Part shown: one piece after another, positions 51,601 through 61,017 of the stretch | How positions within the stretch are numbered: position 1 is the first letter of the stretch | Layout: every line of letters starts with the position of its first letter | Source: Bedellia somnulentella | Lineage: Eukaryota > Arthropoda > Insecta > Lepidoptera > Bedelliidae | Length of the DNA: 64,000 bases | Assembly: GCA_963576735.1 (NCBI GenBank) | Contig: OY755196.1 | Location: 5,623,912 to 5,687,911 of the forward strand | Reading direction: 5' to 3' | The notes under the pieces: model-generated | What the model saw: the letters and a program-made list of their open reading frames with translations, nothing else | Database searches by the model: none | Told to the model about the DNA's origin: nothing | Position numbers and translations under genes: made by a program

Positions 51601-54600
51601 TCTGAAACCATCTCCGGCTTCGCGTAAAAATAATCCCACCAAAAACATTAAATGTTAAAAAATGCCAAGTCTCTCGATGCAGTCTTTCCATCGTAAAAAG
51701 TTTTGAGATCTCATAGAAGCCAAGTCCTATTCAAAATATTTCGTAGTTATAAATCAACATTTAGTAATTGTATCAATAGTTTTCTTTATATTATAATTAT
51801 AGTGACTTGGCAATGAGCACAAGAAGAAACAAATAAAACGGCATACTCGTATTTGGAGGAGTTGAAAGTTACACACACCGCATGCGTAAACATTAATATC
51901 ACAAAATTAATTTTCTGTTGGTTTATCCGTGTCGTCCCAACCGAATTTCGGCAACGGCAGTCAGTCTTAGTGCACTCTCGATTCATTTACTTTCATAAAG
52001 CGATGGCCCGTAAGGTATTCTTAATTATTGTATTGGAGAATGTAGTCGGTAGTGACCATCATGATTCACACATAACAAATAATCTGATCACTGGTCTCGT
52101 CAGTAACATTTGCACATAATTCCAGGCAGCAAGCAGCTTTTAATTTGTGCTCATTGCCAAGTCACTATAATTATAATATAAAGAAAACTATTGATACAAT
52201 TACTAAATGTTGATTTATAACTACGAAATATTTTGAATAGGACTTGGCTTCTATGAGATCTCAAAACTTTTTACGATGGAAAGACTGCATCGAGAGACTT
52301 GGCATTTTTTAACATTTAATGTTTTTGGTGGGATCTCAATTATTTTTTGTAAGTGTATTTCTTTCTTTTACTTTTAGGTGACCTCACAATTTCTTGGACG
52401 TCAGCTACTGCTTTGCTTAGAACCCATTCTCTGTCTCTATCTCTTTTGTTTCTTCTCTGAGGCTTCGTTACTTCTAAGGTAGACAAGTCTGGGCGATATA
52501 TACTTCGGAGTCGATTATATTCAGCTATTGCTGTCTCCTGAGCTTTGATACTACTAAAATTCCCTTATCGTTTGACGACTGAAAACTCCCATACATGCTG
52601 TATGACAACGAATGAAATAAACACGACCCATCTCCAGGAATAGAGATGACTCTGTGTGGACAAAGGTCGCCATTTATGTACAATATTTCACGTTCCATTA
52701 CACTATATTTACAATTACTTCTATAACAATAGGGCTTAAACTTATATATATATGCAAACTAAATAGAACTAAACTAACTAACAAATAACTAACTAAATAA
52801 ATATATATCTACTAACTTACAAACTATAACTAAACTAAACTAAATAACACGTAAAGTTCTCCGAATATCAATTATCACTACAATGTTTTTTAGTTTCGAA
52901 ATGGGTTTTCATTGACAGATGTATCAAATGAATATTATCGAATTATTTTGAAGTACTACTTACACTGCGCTTTGTAACGAAACCATAGAGCGATTCAGAC
53001 AGGTACAACGCCATCTATCGAGCGCTCATACAATATTTATCGCAATACAATGGAGTTTTAGCTTTATTAATTTAATGAACTTTATGTATTAATTTGTATT
53101 AATGATAGTCTATGTATTACATTTATATTATTCTTTTCTATTCTATGTATGTATTCATCCAATTGAATAGGTACTTGAACAACGAACAAAGTTAACAATG
53201 CAGTCAAAATCCATACATAATGTTCTTGCCAAACCGCAAATATAAAATTGTTTTCTATGGCATATATTTTTTTAATGTTTTTATAATTTTTCCTTTATAT
53301 GTGGCTAATGACCTATCTTGGTGCAAAATTTGAAGTTTCTAAGTCTGCTAGAAGTACCTTAGATTTTTGATGATCTGTCAGTGAGTCAGTGAGTGACAAA
53401 ATGGTGTAACTTTGATCGACCGTAACTCCTAAACTATTAATTCATTTGGCGTGTCATTTCGAACTTAAGCTTGTTCTAATGCCTACTATTATTCACCGAA
53501 AACCTAAACTCCTAGCTTTGTCCACGTCGAAGATATAGGGGGGGCGAAACAGCCGCGAACCGCTTCGAGAAAAGATGGTACGGCCGTGCCCGTTTTGCTC
53601 GAGACTTGGCAGGGGCACTGCCGTGCCCCCAGATGACAAGATATTTGTTTTTAAAGACCTTCCCTCTTCAAGTCACGTATTCCTTCGGGAAGACGCACTT
53701 AGAGGATCACTACAACCTGCTTACACTGGCCCTTTTAAAGTTATTGAAAGGAATAATAAATATTTTAAAATATTAATTAAAAACAAAGAAAACACAGTCT
53801 CTATAGATAGATTAAAACCTGCCTACTTTCTAAAAGATTTAAAACAGGATGAAAATATAAATTCAGATAAACATGATTCTTGTCCATCCGCTCGAGATTT
53901 AATTGATTCAAATCTGGGACCTGACCCAATCGTAACCACTCGTTCTGGACGACGCGTTCATTTTCCAGACTATTATCGACCCTAGGCCCGGTCTCTGGAG
54001 GGGATTAATGTAGGGAACCTACCATTATATATTTATTTTTATACTTTGTTTCTAATATATATAGTTATTAACATACCGAATTTACACGGATAATTTACTT
54101 TCATTTACTATCAGATTTTATTCTCATATTTATTTAATGCACGTTTTCATGTTCTTACGATTTCAATTACTACGTTTTAACAAATCACGTTTCTCACTCA
54201 CGACTCATGCGCGCCCGTAGCTGCGCTCTGTTACTATGCTAGTAAAAAGTTATGGTGCGCGCGGAGATCGCTATCACCAGTCGGTCTTGGAACTCGATGC
54301 AAATCGTATCACAATATCTCCTTGATATCAAATTAATTACGCCTGTGTATTTATACTGATAATCGTTCTTCCTATTTTATGTTCTATCAACTGTACTTTC
54401 TTGTGTCGTGTTTGTTATGTTGTTTTCTATAACCCTTCAAAATATATATGTGGAATAAAGTATCAAGTGTGAAGTGATATACTAGTTTCCTTTAAATATC
54501 ATCTCATCACCGTCATCACTCATCATCATTCCCTATATATTTATGTCCGCAAATAGACATTATAGTCTTTTCACCGAAACAAGTTAGTACGGGAGCAATC

Positions 54601-57600
54601 AGATCGCATGTGATTCCAGATATTATTTTTTTACTGCTCGCTAGTTCATATTGTCACTCGTCGTCAATTTGATAGAAATATTGAAAATTTAACGAAACAA
54701 TTTATATTCAATGACTCTACGGACAATGAGTAATAAAATTTTAAAATAAAGTACCTATAACAATATTGTTTTATTTTCCAAGTAGGCAAACATAATACAA
54801 CCAGTCAACTGCTAATGAGGATCGTGTTTTTTAACCGACTTCAAAAAAAGGAGTGTTCTCAATTCGACCGAAAATATTATTTTTTTTATGTTTGTTCGCC
54901 GATTACTTCGCCATTTATGAACCGATTTTGATTATATATTTTTTATAAGGTTATATCGTCATTAAAGAGAAAAAATTGTACTTATGACCTTTTGAAAATT
55001 TTAAACGATCCAACTAGGTACCGAAATTGGTAATTTAAGCAGTACCAAACAAGCCTTGTGGATGCATCTTTGCATTTCTAAGCGATTGTTTACACACACT
55101 GACAGTAAGGACAGTCATCCGCCTTTTCATTTGCATACAAATTCATGAGTGAGATGGCGCTATATTAACTTGTTTCGGTGAATACACTATAGTTTAATAT
55201 AATAACATACCTCAAAACTCTGTATAGTGCATTCCAATCTTGTAATCAACATTTCCCTTCTCAATCTGTAATCTTCCAACATCTCTGTATACACGTTTTC
55301 CAACTCTCTCCATTGCTTTTCATTCAGTGCTTTGTTGTATAACGGTTTTCCTACTAATTGTTCCCCTGAAACATGCAAAAATACCAATTTTAATATTAGT
55401 TTTAAGCTGAAAATTTCAGCTAGTAGCACGAAATCTAACTGTAATATACTGTAAAGGGATCCCCTAAGCAGTTTGATGGACATCAACAAATATCTTTTGT
55501 TGCTCTGTGGGAGAACAACTATTTCTCATGTAGGAGTCTAGGGCTTAAATCATGAGATGGGTCTACGCCAATGTTTCTTTTCTGGTGATGTGTGGTTCAT
55601 TTATCAAGGTAACATACATATACCCACGGCTATAAATCCCTAGAAGGGGTAGCCAGAACTCAGAAATGAGAAATTCCTCAGCCACTTTTGGAAGTTGCGT
55701 GGGGAAAATGATGTTAAAATAAAGGTAGTTGGTGATGGGTCTTCAACCGCATCGTCCTAAAATCCCTTTAAAGCCCCAATACCGTTATTCGCCTTTTACG
55801 TACACCCAACAGAAGCAATGGGGTAGTGCTATTCTAAGCCGACACTACACAACAAATTATCAAGGTAAGAGTCAGAATATTCAACAAACAGGGAGAAAAC
55901 CCATCTGGCTGAGTTGTATTCAGTCACTTAGACAGTATATTAGTACAAAGTGGTGATAGGGTAGCCTATTACACACTGTCCAAGCAAAACGTGGAACCCT
56001 GACCACCAGGCAGGGTTGATATAAATCCTGATTTTTTCAAAAAAAATCAAATTAATCGGATTAATTTGATTTATTTGATTTAAATCAGATTTTTTTGATT
56101 TAAATCAGATTTTTTTGATATTTATAAAATCCTTTCCAATTTTTAATCAAAAAACATACTTAATCAAAACATGCCATAAGCTTTATTATCACAAATAGAA
56201 AAGGACTTCTAAAAATTTATAAAAAATCGACACACTATACTGTCATAAACAAGGTAAGATAATTAAAAACTAAACAGTTCCACAACTCAAAAATATTTTA
56301 AAATGATCAAAAACAAAAAGAAACTTCTAAAACCAAATAACAATATTTCTAACTTTGCTGTGTACCAAATTAAATGCCGAAAATATTCTTTCAACCCCCG
56401 CTGAAGAAGCAACTGTACATAGCAGTTGCTTGATTATATCCAATTCTTCTTCGGTTATACATTTTTTTAAATTATGTAATGCTATCCACCAATCAATAGG
56501 GGTAGTACTCTGTATAACTTGTTTGTCGAATAATACTCCCGTAAAAGGCTCAACTTTTGCATTCAACCGAATAATGCTACTCATCAAACTGATTCCGGTT
56601 TCTCCATAATTTTCTTGCAAAAATTGCAAGGCTGCATCACTTTCAGCGGTCGACAACTTTTCTTGGGGCAATTTTGGATTAACCATGTAGGCTAGATAAT
56701 GAGCCGGTGTCATAGCTTGGCGGTAACGATTCATGACAAACTTTATTTGGATCATATTTAGTTCTTCTTCCAGTTCATCTATCAATTCTTTCCAGATAAG
56801 AACACTATCTGAAATAGTACACTTATCGCTCTGAACCTTGTCTAGAGCTTTTGATATTGGCTCCAGTCGTGCCACAAGATCCTCTGCATTTCTTTTAATA
56901 TTCATATTTTGAATAAGGTTCCTGATTTCAGAGCTAATTTCCTCTTTATATTCATCTGCTATTTGCATCAATATCGCCCAGTTTTTAATATAGCTCTTTA
57001 GTGAATCACACATTGTGTTCCATCTCACTTCTTGTGGCATTACTAAACTGTTCGCCTTGGTGAGTGAATATTTAGCATGCGCGAAATGATTATTTCTGAA
57101 GTACTTGATTACTTTCAGGACATGTACTGTAGCATCTGGAATTTCTAAATCTTTAGCCAGTAAGTTGAGAATGTGCGCCGAACATCCGTAAGTAAGTATA
57201 GGTACCTTAACTTGCGCGCCATCATTGTCACCAGTGTTAGTTTGAAGCTGTCTACGCATTTTTGCCATATTGGCCGCGTTATCTGACACAACACTTCTGA
57301 CTTTGCAATTGAACAGTTGTTCCGCTTTTTGAATACTCGAATTTGTTACAGTTTCTAAGTAGTCGGCAGTGTGATGATTGTCGGTCGTATCAATGGTATC
57401 AACCAGAATAATTTTACCATCGTTCGTTGTGACACACGAGCAAACGATAGGATCGTTTCGTATGTTGGACCACCCATCGATTGACAAGCACACAGTCTTA
57501 TTCTCTAAATCTGCTTTACATTTCTTTTGCTCTTCGTTGAAAATATGATCGAGCAGTTTACCTCCAATATCCAGTCGATTTGGAGGAACGTAGCCAGGAT

Positions 57601-60600
57601 GCAACATACTCATCAATTTCTTGAACTCCTCGTGATCCGCGTGCTGAAAAGGAGTATTAGTTGCATAAAAATACCTAGCAACTTGCAAATCAAAACGATG
57701 TTTTAGCGTAGCATTTGTTCTGACTACGTAACCATCGAGATTTTCGTGGCCTAAACAAGCGCTCTGATTTGCTTTAGATGAACTAGCAGAAGATAGGGCA
57801 GACACGGAGGTGCAAGCATTTTCATTTACTCCTAAAACAAGTAAAAAAACGATATAATATCATTACATTGCTGCTGGACGCAGCCCGCGAATAGTAGAAT
57901 GGAATGGAAGACTTTGGGGAGGCCTATGTTCAGCAGTAGACTTCTAAGGGCTGAAACGATGATGATAACATCGGGGATACCGCACCTATCTGAACAGGAT
58001 GTTAATGAATAATTACGTTTTAACAAACATCGTGAGGAAACCCACATGGCTGAGTTGTACTTAGTCATGTGACAGTGTATTCGTACAAAACGGCGATAGG
58101 CCTGCCCCCTATCACGTGAGTACACTGTCTAAGCAAAACGTGGGTACCTTCTCTGGAAACTAGATGGCGCTTGCCATGTGAGTTCAGGAGTATTGGTACC
58201 TCTGCCAACCCCTTCGAGGATAAAACGGCGTGAACATTTATGTTTATTATGTTAACGTTTTAAAAAAACTAGGAGACGGACTTCAAAGTGATTTGATGTA
58301 AGCAGTTTGAGAGTTTACATCGATATCTCCGAAATCCTCCATCGGATCCTCACCAAATATTTTTGGGACCAACTATACGCTAAAGCCTATCCTACGAATA
58401 AATTTTCGAAATCGGTTGAGATTTGAGGGAGATATGGAGTACCTAACATTTGTATTTGTATTTATTTATTTGCATAAAGTAAACCATCCATTTTACACCG
58501 ACAAATATTGAGACCCAAGTAAGCACTTCACATACCTCCTCCTTTTTGGAAGTTGGTCAGAAATAAGGTATAAGATATAAAGATAGTAAGTTACCTGCAC
58601 TCGAGGCATTACCGCCGTCGTCATCTGCGTCTATGTTACGATAACGATCGATTTCTCTCACACATGTTTCTAAATGTTTTTTCATTCTCGCTACAATGCC
58701 CATTAATTCCTTCTCACAACGTTTACACACCGCTTTGTTAAACTTGCCGCTAGCGGACCTCTTTTCTTTAAAATTAGCCCACACAGCATCTTTTTTTCGT
58801 CCAGACATCTTGTTTCACTTTCACTAATAAATCACGAATGACCGACCGGCGAAGTCTAAACGAACGAAACGATCATTTTTGGGGAATCCCCGAACGGTGT
58901 AGGTAAACAAAACTGCATTGTACACATGTGTGCGTGCCGTAGTTTTTGCGGGGAAAGTCCCTTGACACATTTTGCCTGATTTGGTCGCAATAAAAAAGTA
59001 TTGATTTTAATCATAGATTTTTATAAAAAAATCACTTGATTTTAATCGCGATTTAAATCAGTGATTTAAATCAAGTGATTTAAATCATATCAACCCTGCC
59101 ACCAGGTGACAAAAACATCACATGACATTCAGAAGTATCAGTACCTCTGCCACTAATTCAGGCATATACATGCTATGCTGTGTAGTATTGGCTTAGAATA
59201 GCACTACCCCATTTCTTACGGTGGGTGTATGTAAAAGGCGACTAACGGTATTGGGGCTTTTAAGGTATTTTTGGGCAATGCGGTTGGAGACCCATCACCA
59301 ACAACTTTTATTTAAACATCTTTTCCCACAAAATTTCTAAAAGTGGTTGAGGGATTTCTAATTCCTTAGCTCTGGCTACTCCTTCTAGGAGCCGTGAGTA
59401 TATGTATGTATGTACATGAATAAAAAGTTGATAAATTGACTTACCCTCTTTCTGTATGGTCTCCTTAAGCTTGACTTCCAATTTTGAGAACAAAATCGCT
59501 GGTGTTATATTTGGGGGTGGTTTGTTGAATTTCAAAGATATCAATATATCTTTTAAGTCTTTCGCAGTCGGTGATTCATGCTGAAATATTAGTAAAATCA
59601 TTTTATCAGCAAGGTCTTATCAGTATATCAAGTATCATGCAGAACATTTGAGATTAGAATAAAACTAATACATATCATATAAAATAAAATATAATATCAA
59701 ATATATAATATACATAAAATCCACTCACAGTTTTAACTTTAGAAAATAAACATTTATTTCTTCTCAATCTCATGTGCATTGCGCATGTACATGTTCATAT
59801 TTCCAATAAAAATCCATGAGTGAGACAACAACAAGCAAGAATGCAATAAAATGGTGTGTCAATCAGAACCGTAGGTTTCACCTCACAACACAAGTTATAG
59901 TTAAAGTATATAGTTACAAACTAATGGTGTGAGTATTTTAGGCTTTTTATAACTGCAGATTTGTCAGGATCATGCAAAGTCTTAATTGATAGTCTCTCCC
60001 TAACTACATACATACAACTACATACATACAACATACTCTGTATAAGTATTTATGGCTTACATACATAAAATTTCTTACCATAACAATTTTCATTTGACTA
60101 CTCTCTTTGATTGACCATGCGTGCAGCCATCAACTCTGAAATCAAATAATCTAGGAGCAATATGCGATCCTCTTTGCTTTGAAGACGAGATGATATGTGA
60201 CCTGTAAAAATAATAATTGTATCAACATAAGTGTACTGACATAAACCAAACAGCCATGAGAGACTGAGCTGTCATGGTTGTTTGGTCAGTGCGAGAACCA
60301 CCACTTTACATGCAAGAGTTGCAAGTTCAAATCCTTAGTCAGGCTAACACCAATATATGATTATTTTATTCAACAGCGAGGAAAAATATCATCAGAAAAC
60401 CTACGTAGCATTGTTGTACTTAGTGATGTGAAAATGTAGTAATACAAAGTGCAGCCTGCTTGCCATAATGTGAATGCACTGTCTAAGCAAAATGTGGGTA
60501 CTCTGAACATCAGGAGAAAAAAATTATATGTGATGTTCAGAAGTATTAGTATCCCAGCCACCCCTTCGGGTCTTTACGGCGTGAACGTTTGGTTTCAGTA

Positions 60601-61017
60601 AGTAAATATAGTTTATTTTTGATAGTTATAGGCATTCATGATAAACTTAATTTTAACTTACCAACAACTAATTTCTTATATGGACAACCAAGTTCTTTCA
60701 GAAAGGAACTTAGTTCTAATAGAAAGGAACTTGATTCATCCGGACTATTAATAATATTTACAGTCTCTTCCAAGTTGCATAGCTGCTTTAGTTCGTTGGC
60801 TAATATAGTAACTAGTTTCGTGTAGTCCAGAGATTTAGGGCCCCCTTCCAATGCTTTTAGGAACACATCTTCGTCAGATAGTGATCCTTCGTATCTAAAA
60901 TAAAAAAATGGAATAAAATACTGGAAAATTTACTAAAAATATGAAGCGGTTCAATAATTTTAGGTTAGCTTACCCGATATCGTTTAGGGATTCTATTATG
61001 TCGTTCTCCATTGTCAT
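39630..61017 (-). CDS. FAM98: FAM98 family protein, ten exons
   Basis: Exons (minus): 61017-60974, 60894-60662, 60201-60079, 59580-59445, 55365-55211, 46479-46279, 45276-45193, 43879-43797, 41116-40836, 39739-39630. All have GT/AG borders and phases agree except inside exon 3. ATG at 61011 is an equally good start. Conserved FAM98 parts: [87 protein letters not shown] and [16 protein letters not shown] and [10 protein letters not shown]. The last three exons code an RGG-rich part ([14 protein letters not shown]) and YNNQGNY repeats ending RGGRR. About 480 residues. FAM98 proteins join the tRNA ligase complex (RTCB, DDX1) and stress-granule RNPs. Exon 3 carries one surplus base (see findings). 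Introns are loaded with transposons. Confidence 0.93.
39972..40205 (+). repeat. dispersed repeat B, copy 1
   Basis: Shares GAGGAAACCCACATGG, AGTCATGTGACAGTGTATTC, GCCTGCCCCCTATCACGTGA and CTCTGCCAACCCCTTCGG with copies at 45690-46245, 55860-56010/59099-59170, 58010-58255 and 60290-60596. Copies at 45585 and 60270 start with a tRNA-like head, so this is a SINE body. It lies in FAM98 intron 9. Confidence 0.75.
40371..40470 (-). repeat. tRNA-derived SINE copy
   Basis: On the minus strand TAGCTCAGTTGGTAGAGCGA (A box) and CGGGTTCGAACCCCGCC (B box) are preceded by GACACTG and followed by CAGTGTCGAAATTTTTCTTTCC, the body also found at 21720 and 45850. SINE rather than tRNA gene because of that body and its copy number. 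Confidence 0.75.
41150..41402 (-). repeat. dispersed repeat A, copy 2
   Basis: Full unit in FAM98 intron 8: ATACATACATATACTCACG tail, then GGGGTAGCCAGAGCTAAGGA, ACCGCATCGCCCAAAAATCC, TAAGCCGACACTACAC. The copies always end in a GTATG-type microsatellite. Confidence 0.85.
41415..42530. repeat. three tandem-like units carrying repeat C
   Basis: TATTTTATACTGGTTGG with CACCCATCTG and AGGAATAAA occurs at about 41427, 41968 and 42300. Each is followed by a repeat C copy (GTACAAAGTGGCGATYCATAG) at about 41730, 42195 and 42458. A partial FAM98 exon is caught between the first two units. Confidence 0.75.
41819..41938 (-). pseudogene. partial duplicate of FAM98 exon 9
   Basis: Reads, after a conserved acceptor [28 protein letters not shown] and then [10 protein letters not shown], against [18 protein letters not shown] and [11 protein letters not shown] in exon 9 (41116-40836). 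About 120 coding bases plus the flanking intron are duplicated; the 3' half and the donor are lost, and no stop lies within the copied part. Confidence 0.85.
42952..43135 (+). repeat. dispersed repeat A, copy 3 (internally deleted)
   Basis: Starts GTGTAGTGTCGGCTTAGAAT and ends TTCTAGGGATTTATAGCCGT; the middle part around the GCGATGCGGTTGG block is missing. Confidence 0.75.
43514..43765 (+). repeat. dispersed repeat A, copy 4
   Basis: Complete unit from TGTGTAGTGTCGGCTTAGAA to the GTATATGTATGTATG tail, 30 bases before FAM98 exon 8. Confidence 0.85.
43880..44865. other. FAM98 intron 7, mostly unassigned
   Basis: Holds a GGCTGACTTCAAAAAAAGGA motif at about 44604, also seen at about 54835 (CGACTTCAAAAAAAGGAG), a dispersed repeat piece. 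Nothing else recognised. Confidence 0.5.
44873..45118 (-). repeat. dispersed repeat A, copy 5
   Basis: Complete unit in FAM98 intron 7, same landmarks as copy 2. Confidence 0.85.
45303..45549 (-). repeat. dispersed repeat A, copy 6
   Basis: Complete unit in FAM98 intron 6, 27 bases upstream (in gene direction) of the acceptor of exon 7. Confidence 0.85.
45585..46245 (+). repeat. SINE cluster: repeat B with tRNA-like heads
   Basis: A head with CAATGGGTAGAACATC and GAGTTCAAATCTC (45590-45645) leads into a repeat B body. A second tRNA-like head (CTATAGCTCAATTGGCAGAG, GGGTTCGATCCCC) at 45778-45850 with the TTTTTCTTTCCTTTATTTAT body interrupts it. A further B piece runs to 46245 (CTCTGCCAACCCCTTCGGGC). 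All within FAM98 intron 6. Confidence 0.75.
46966..48627. mobile_element. insertion in the left LTR with TA duplication
   Basis: Starts CAGCGTGTTAGTTTG and ends CAATTACACCCTG, giving weak inverted repeats (CAGNGTGTNANTT). TA is present on both sides, as for Tc1/mariner-like insertions. It carries a repeat C copy (47400-47515), a short internal duplication (about 47270-47395 and 48200-48310) and no clear gene. Confidence 0.7.
47400..47515 (+). repeat. dispersed repeat C copy
   Basis: GATGGATGTAAACAAAGCTA, GATCGTACGAAGTGGCGATC and TCTGCCTACCCCAATGGGAA are the landmarks; a shorter second piece (CCCCAATGGGAAGTAACGGC) follows at about 47613. Confidence 0.7.
48630..49137 (+). repeat. left LTR of Gypsy 2, main part
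   Basis: Matches 54030-54537; the only difference I saw is ACGCGTGTG here against ACGCCTGTG there. TGGAATAAAG near 49050 could be the polyadenylation signal. Confidence 0.9.
49140..49158 (+). promoter_or_regulatory. primer-binding site for tRNA-Trp
   Basis: TGGTGACCCCGACGTGATC starts two bases after the LTR. It is complementary to the 3' end of eukaryotic tRNA-Trp as I know it (ending CACGTCGGGGTCACCA). Confidence 0.8.
49172..50068 (+). CDS. Gag of Gypsy 2
   Basis: 298-residue open frame beginning [10 protein letters not shown] shortly after the primer-binding site. The capsid-like region has [20 protein letters not shown] (about residues 49-68), [15 protein letters not shown] and LRHLQQLAG, the pattern of insect Gypsy gag proteins. 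A basic stretch ([15 protein letters not shown]) is followed by a Cys/His cluster [14 protein letters not shown] that fits the atypical zinc knuckle of this group. The frame stops soon after the cluster, where protease should begin; the deletion joins it almost directly to RT thumb sequence. The protein would form the particle shell. Confidence 0.85.
   Translation: MSDDSEYDSTGTVSARPNPVTRSETQTRGFENVEKTPSSADVCKVGVHLPTFWPDKPALWFGQLKAQFALAGITKDNTKYYHVIANLDSKYAAVVEDIITNPPTNDMYSILKKELVKRLSQSKENRVKQLLMFEALGDRRPSQFLRHLQQLAGSDVPDEFIRTIWTSRLPNSIQSILACQDSCSVSTLAELADRIHDIAPSTPVVAMASSSRADSTIELLSQQVAELTRQVQALSNGKRDSRAKIRPDRHRRARSASTRSHSSYRKFPICWYHAKFGVQAKRCIKPCDYKAENSMGSR
50109..50774 (+). pseudogene. RT thumb and RNase H of Gypsy 2
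   Basis: The frame starts at the thumb ([20 protein letters not shown]), with no fingers or palm upstream. The RNase H has [32 protein letters not shown] and [11 protein letters not shown], and the connection ends [13 protein letters not shown] stop follows at 50774. With the palm deleted it cannot act as a polymerase, so the element depends on others to move. Confidence 0.88.
50790..51658 (+). pseudogene. integrase of Gypsy 2, frameshifted
   Basis: The N-terminal zinc region is partly visible ([19 protein letters not shown]). The catalytic core has HIDLIGPLP (Asp), [11 protein letters not shown] (Asp) and NGLVERFHR (Glu) with normal spacing. One surplus base near 51390 ends the frame at 51411 and the following frame continues with [14 protein letters not shown] to 51658. 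There an insertion separates the C-terminal part (resumes near 53640). Confidence 0.88.
51633..52334. repeat. large inverted repeat in the integrase gene
   Basis: Arms of 190 bp (51633-51822 and 52145-52334) are near-identical complements, around a 322-bp spacer. The outer ~15 bases of each arm (ATCCCACCAAAAAC) are integrase-gene sequence, so host sequence was copied into the inverted arm. The ends of the insertion are not resolved. Confidence 0.85.
52340..52563 (-). other. unassigned coding-like fragment
   Basis: About 73 open codons without a start, read [44 protein letters not shown] and a Lys-rich end KRKKYTYKK before a TAA at 52342-52340. Composition looks protein-like (charged, helical) and unlike the random frames around it. 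A splice acceptor TTTTAG sits at its 5' edge. It could be the last exon of a captured host gene or of a transposon; I do not recognise it. Confidence 0.35.
52564..53574. other. inserted sequence, no gene seen
   Basis: AT-rich. The part near 53280-53560 (GTCAGTGAGTCAGTGAGTGA, CGTCGAAGATATAGGGGGGG) looks like a dispersed repeat but I cannot name it. All of it separates the two integrase pieces. Confidence 0.45.
53575..53985 (+). pseudogene. integrase C-terminal part of Gypsy 2
   Basis: From about 53640 the frame reads [43 protein letters not shown] and [11 protein letters not shown] before the stop at 53983-53985, the usual end of insect Gypsy pol. The first ~20 codons belong to the insertion. 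Right LTR follows 23 bases later. Confidence 0.85.
54009..54537 (+). repeat. right LTR of Gypsy 2
   Basis: 529 bp from TGTAGGGAACC to CCCTATA, after a purine run; flanked by the TATT duplication. Confidence 0.92.
54561..55191. mobile_element. MITE with inverted ends beside FAM98 exon 5
   Basis: TATAGTCTTTTCACCGAAAC at 54561 and the complement of the right end (TATAGTGTATTCACCGAAAC) match, extending to AAGTTA. A TA duplication is possible. The right end lies 20 bases from the exon 5 donor. A CGACTTCAAAAAAAGGAG repeat piece is inside. Confidence 0.65.
55606..55852 (-). repeat. dispersed repeat A, copy 7
   Basis: Complete unit in FAM98 intron 4, ending in TAAGCCGACACTACAC. Confidence 0.85.
55860..56010 (+). 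repeat. dispersed repeat B, left half cut by hAT 3
   Basis: Runs to CCACCAGG and resumes at 59099 with the duplicated CCACCAGG and then TGACAAAAACATCACATGAC; the other half ends at about 59170. Confidence 0.8.
56327..58808 (-). CDS. hAT transposase with BED finger, two exons, C-terminus damaged
   Basis: Exon 1 is 58808-58595 ([19 protein letters not shown] finger with CKRC and HLETC). Exon 2 is 57831-56327; donor GCAG|GTAACT and acceptor GTTTTAG join in frame through a Gly codon, about 572 residues. The RNase H-like core has [17 protein letters not shown] and [12 protein letters not shown]; the end has the dimerisation motif [21 protein letters not shown]. After RN the normal continuation is replaced by IVIWF and a stop, so the last residues are lost, probably by a frameshift or truncation. 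Catalytic Asp and Glu appear kept. Possibly active if the tail is dispensable. Confidence 0.88.
57845..58255 (+). repeat. repeat pieces in the hAT 3 intron
   Basis: First a piece with GACTTTGGGGAGGCCTATGT and TTCAGCAGTAGACTTCTA (about 57850-57970), then a repeat B copy (GAGGAAACCCACATGGCTGA to CTCTGCCAACCCCTTCGAGG). Confidence 0.7.
59173..59418 (+). repeat. dispersed repeat A, copy 8
   Basis: From TGTGTAGTATTGGCTTAGAA to the GTATATGTATGTATG tail, 25 bases from the exon 4 donor of FAM98. Confidence 0.85.
60270..60596 (+). repeat. dispersed repeat B, copy with tRNA-like head
   Basis: Head with GTTTGGTCAGTGCGAGAACC and GCAAGTTCAAATCC (weak B box), then the repeat B body to CCAGCCACCCCTTCGGG. 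In FAM98 intron 2. Confidence 0.65.

Larger units (their letters stand above)
46945..54537 (+). mobile_element. Gypsy-type LTR retroelement 2, young but rearranged
   Basis: Two LTRs, starting TGTAGGG and ending CCCTATA, are flanked by TATT (46941-46944, 54538-54541). Left LTR is 46945-46965 plus 48630-49137, split by a 1.66-kb insertion; right LTR is 54009-54537. Both add up to 529 bp and I saw one difference. Order inside: primer-binding site, gag, RT thumb and RNase H, integrase, a large inverted insertion, integrase tail, purine run GGAGGGGATTAA. The protease and RT palm are deleted. It lies in FAM98 intron 5 in antisense orientation to that gene. Confidence 0.88.
56011..59098 (-). mobile_element. 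hAT transposon 3
   Basis: CCACCAGG flanks both ends (56003-56010, 59099-59106). Ends CAGGGTTGATATAAATC and the complement of the right end (CAGGGTTGATATGATTTAAA) are inverted. Both end regions repeat ATTTAAATCA many times, likely binding sites. A two-exon transposase lies on the minus strand. A repeat B copy and a repeat piece ending TTTGGGGAGGCCTATGTTCA lie in its intron. It is inserted in a repeat B copy in FAM98 intron 4. Confidence 0.92.
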
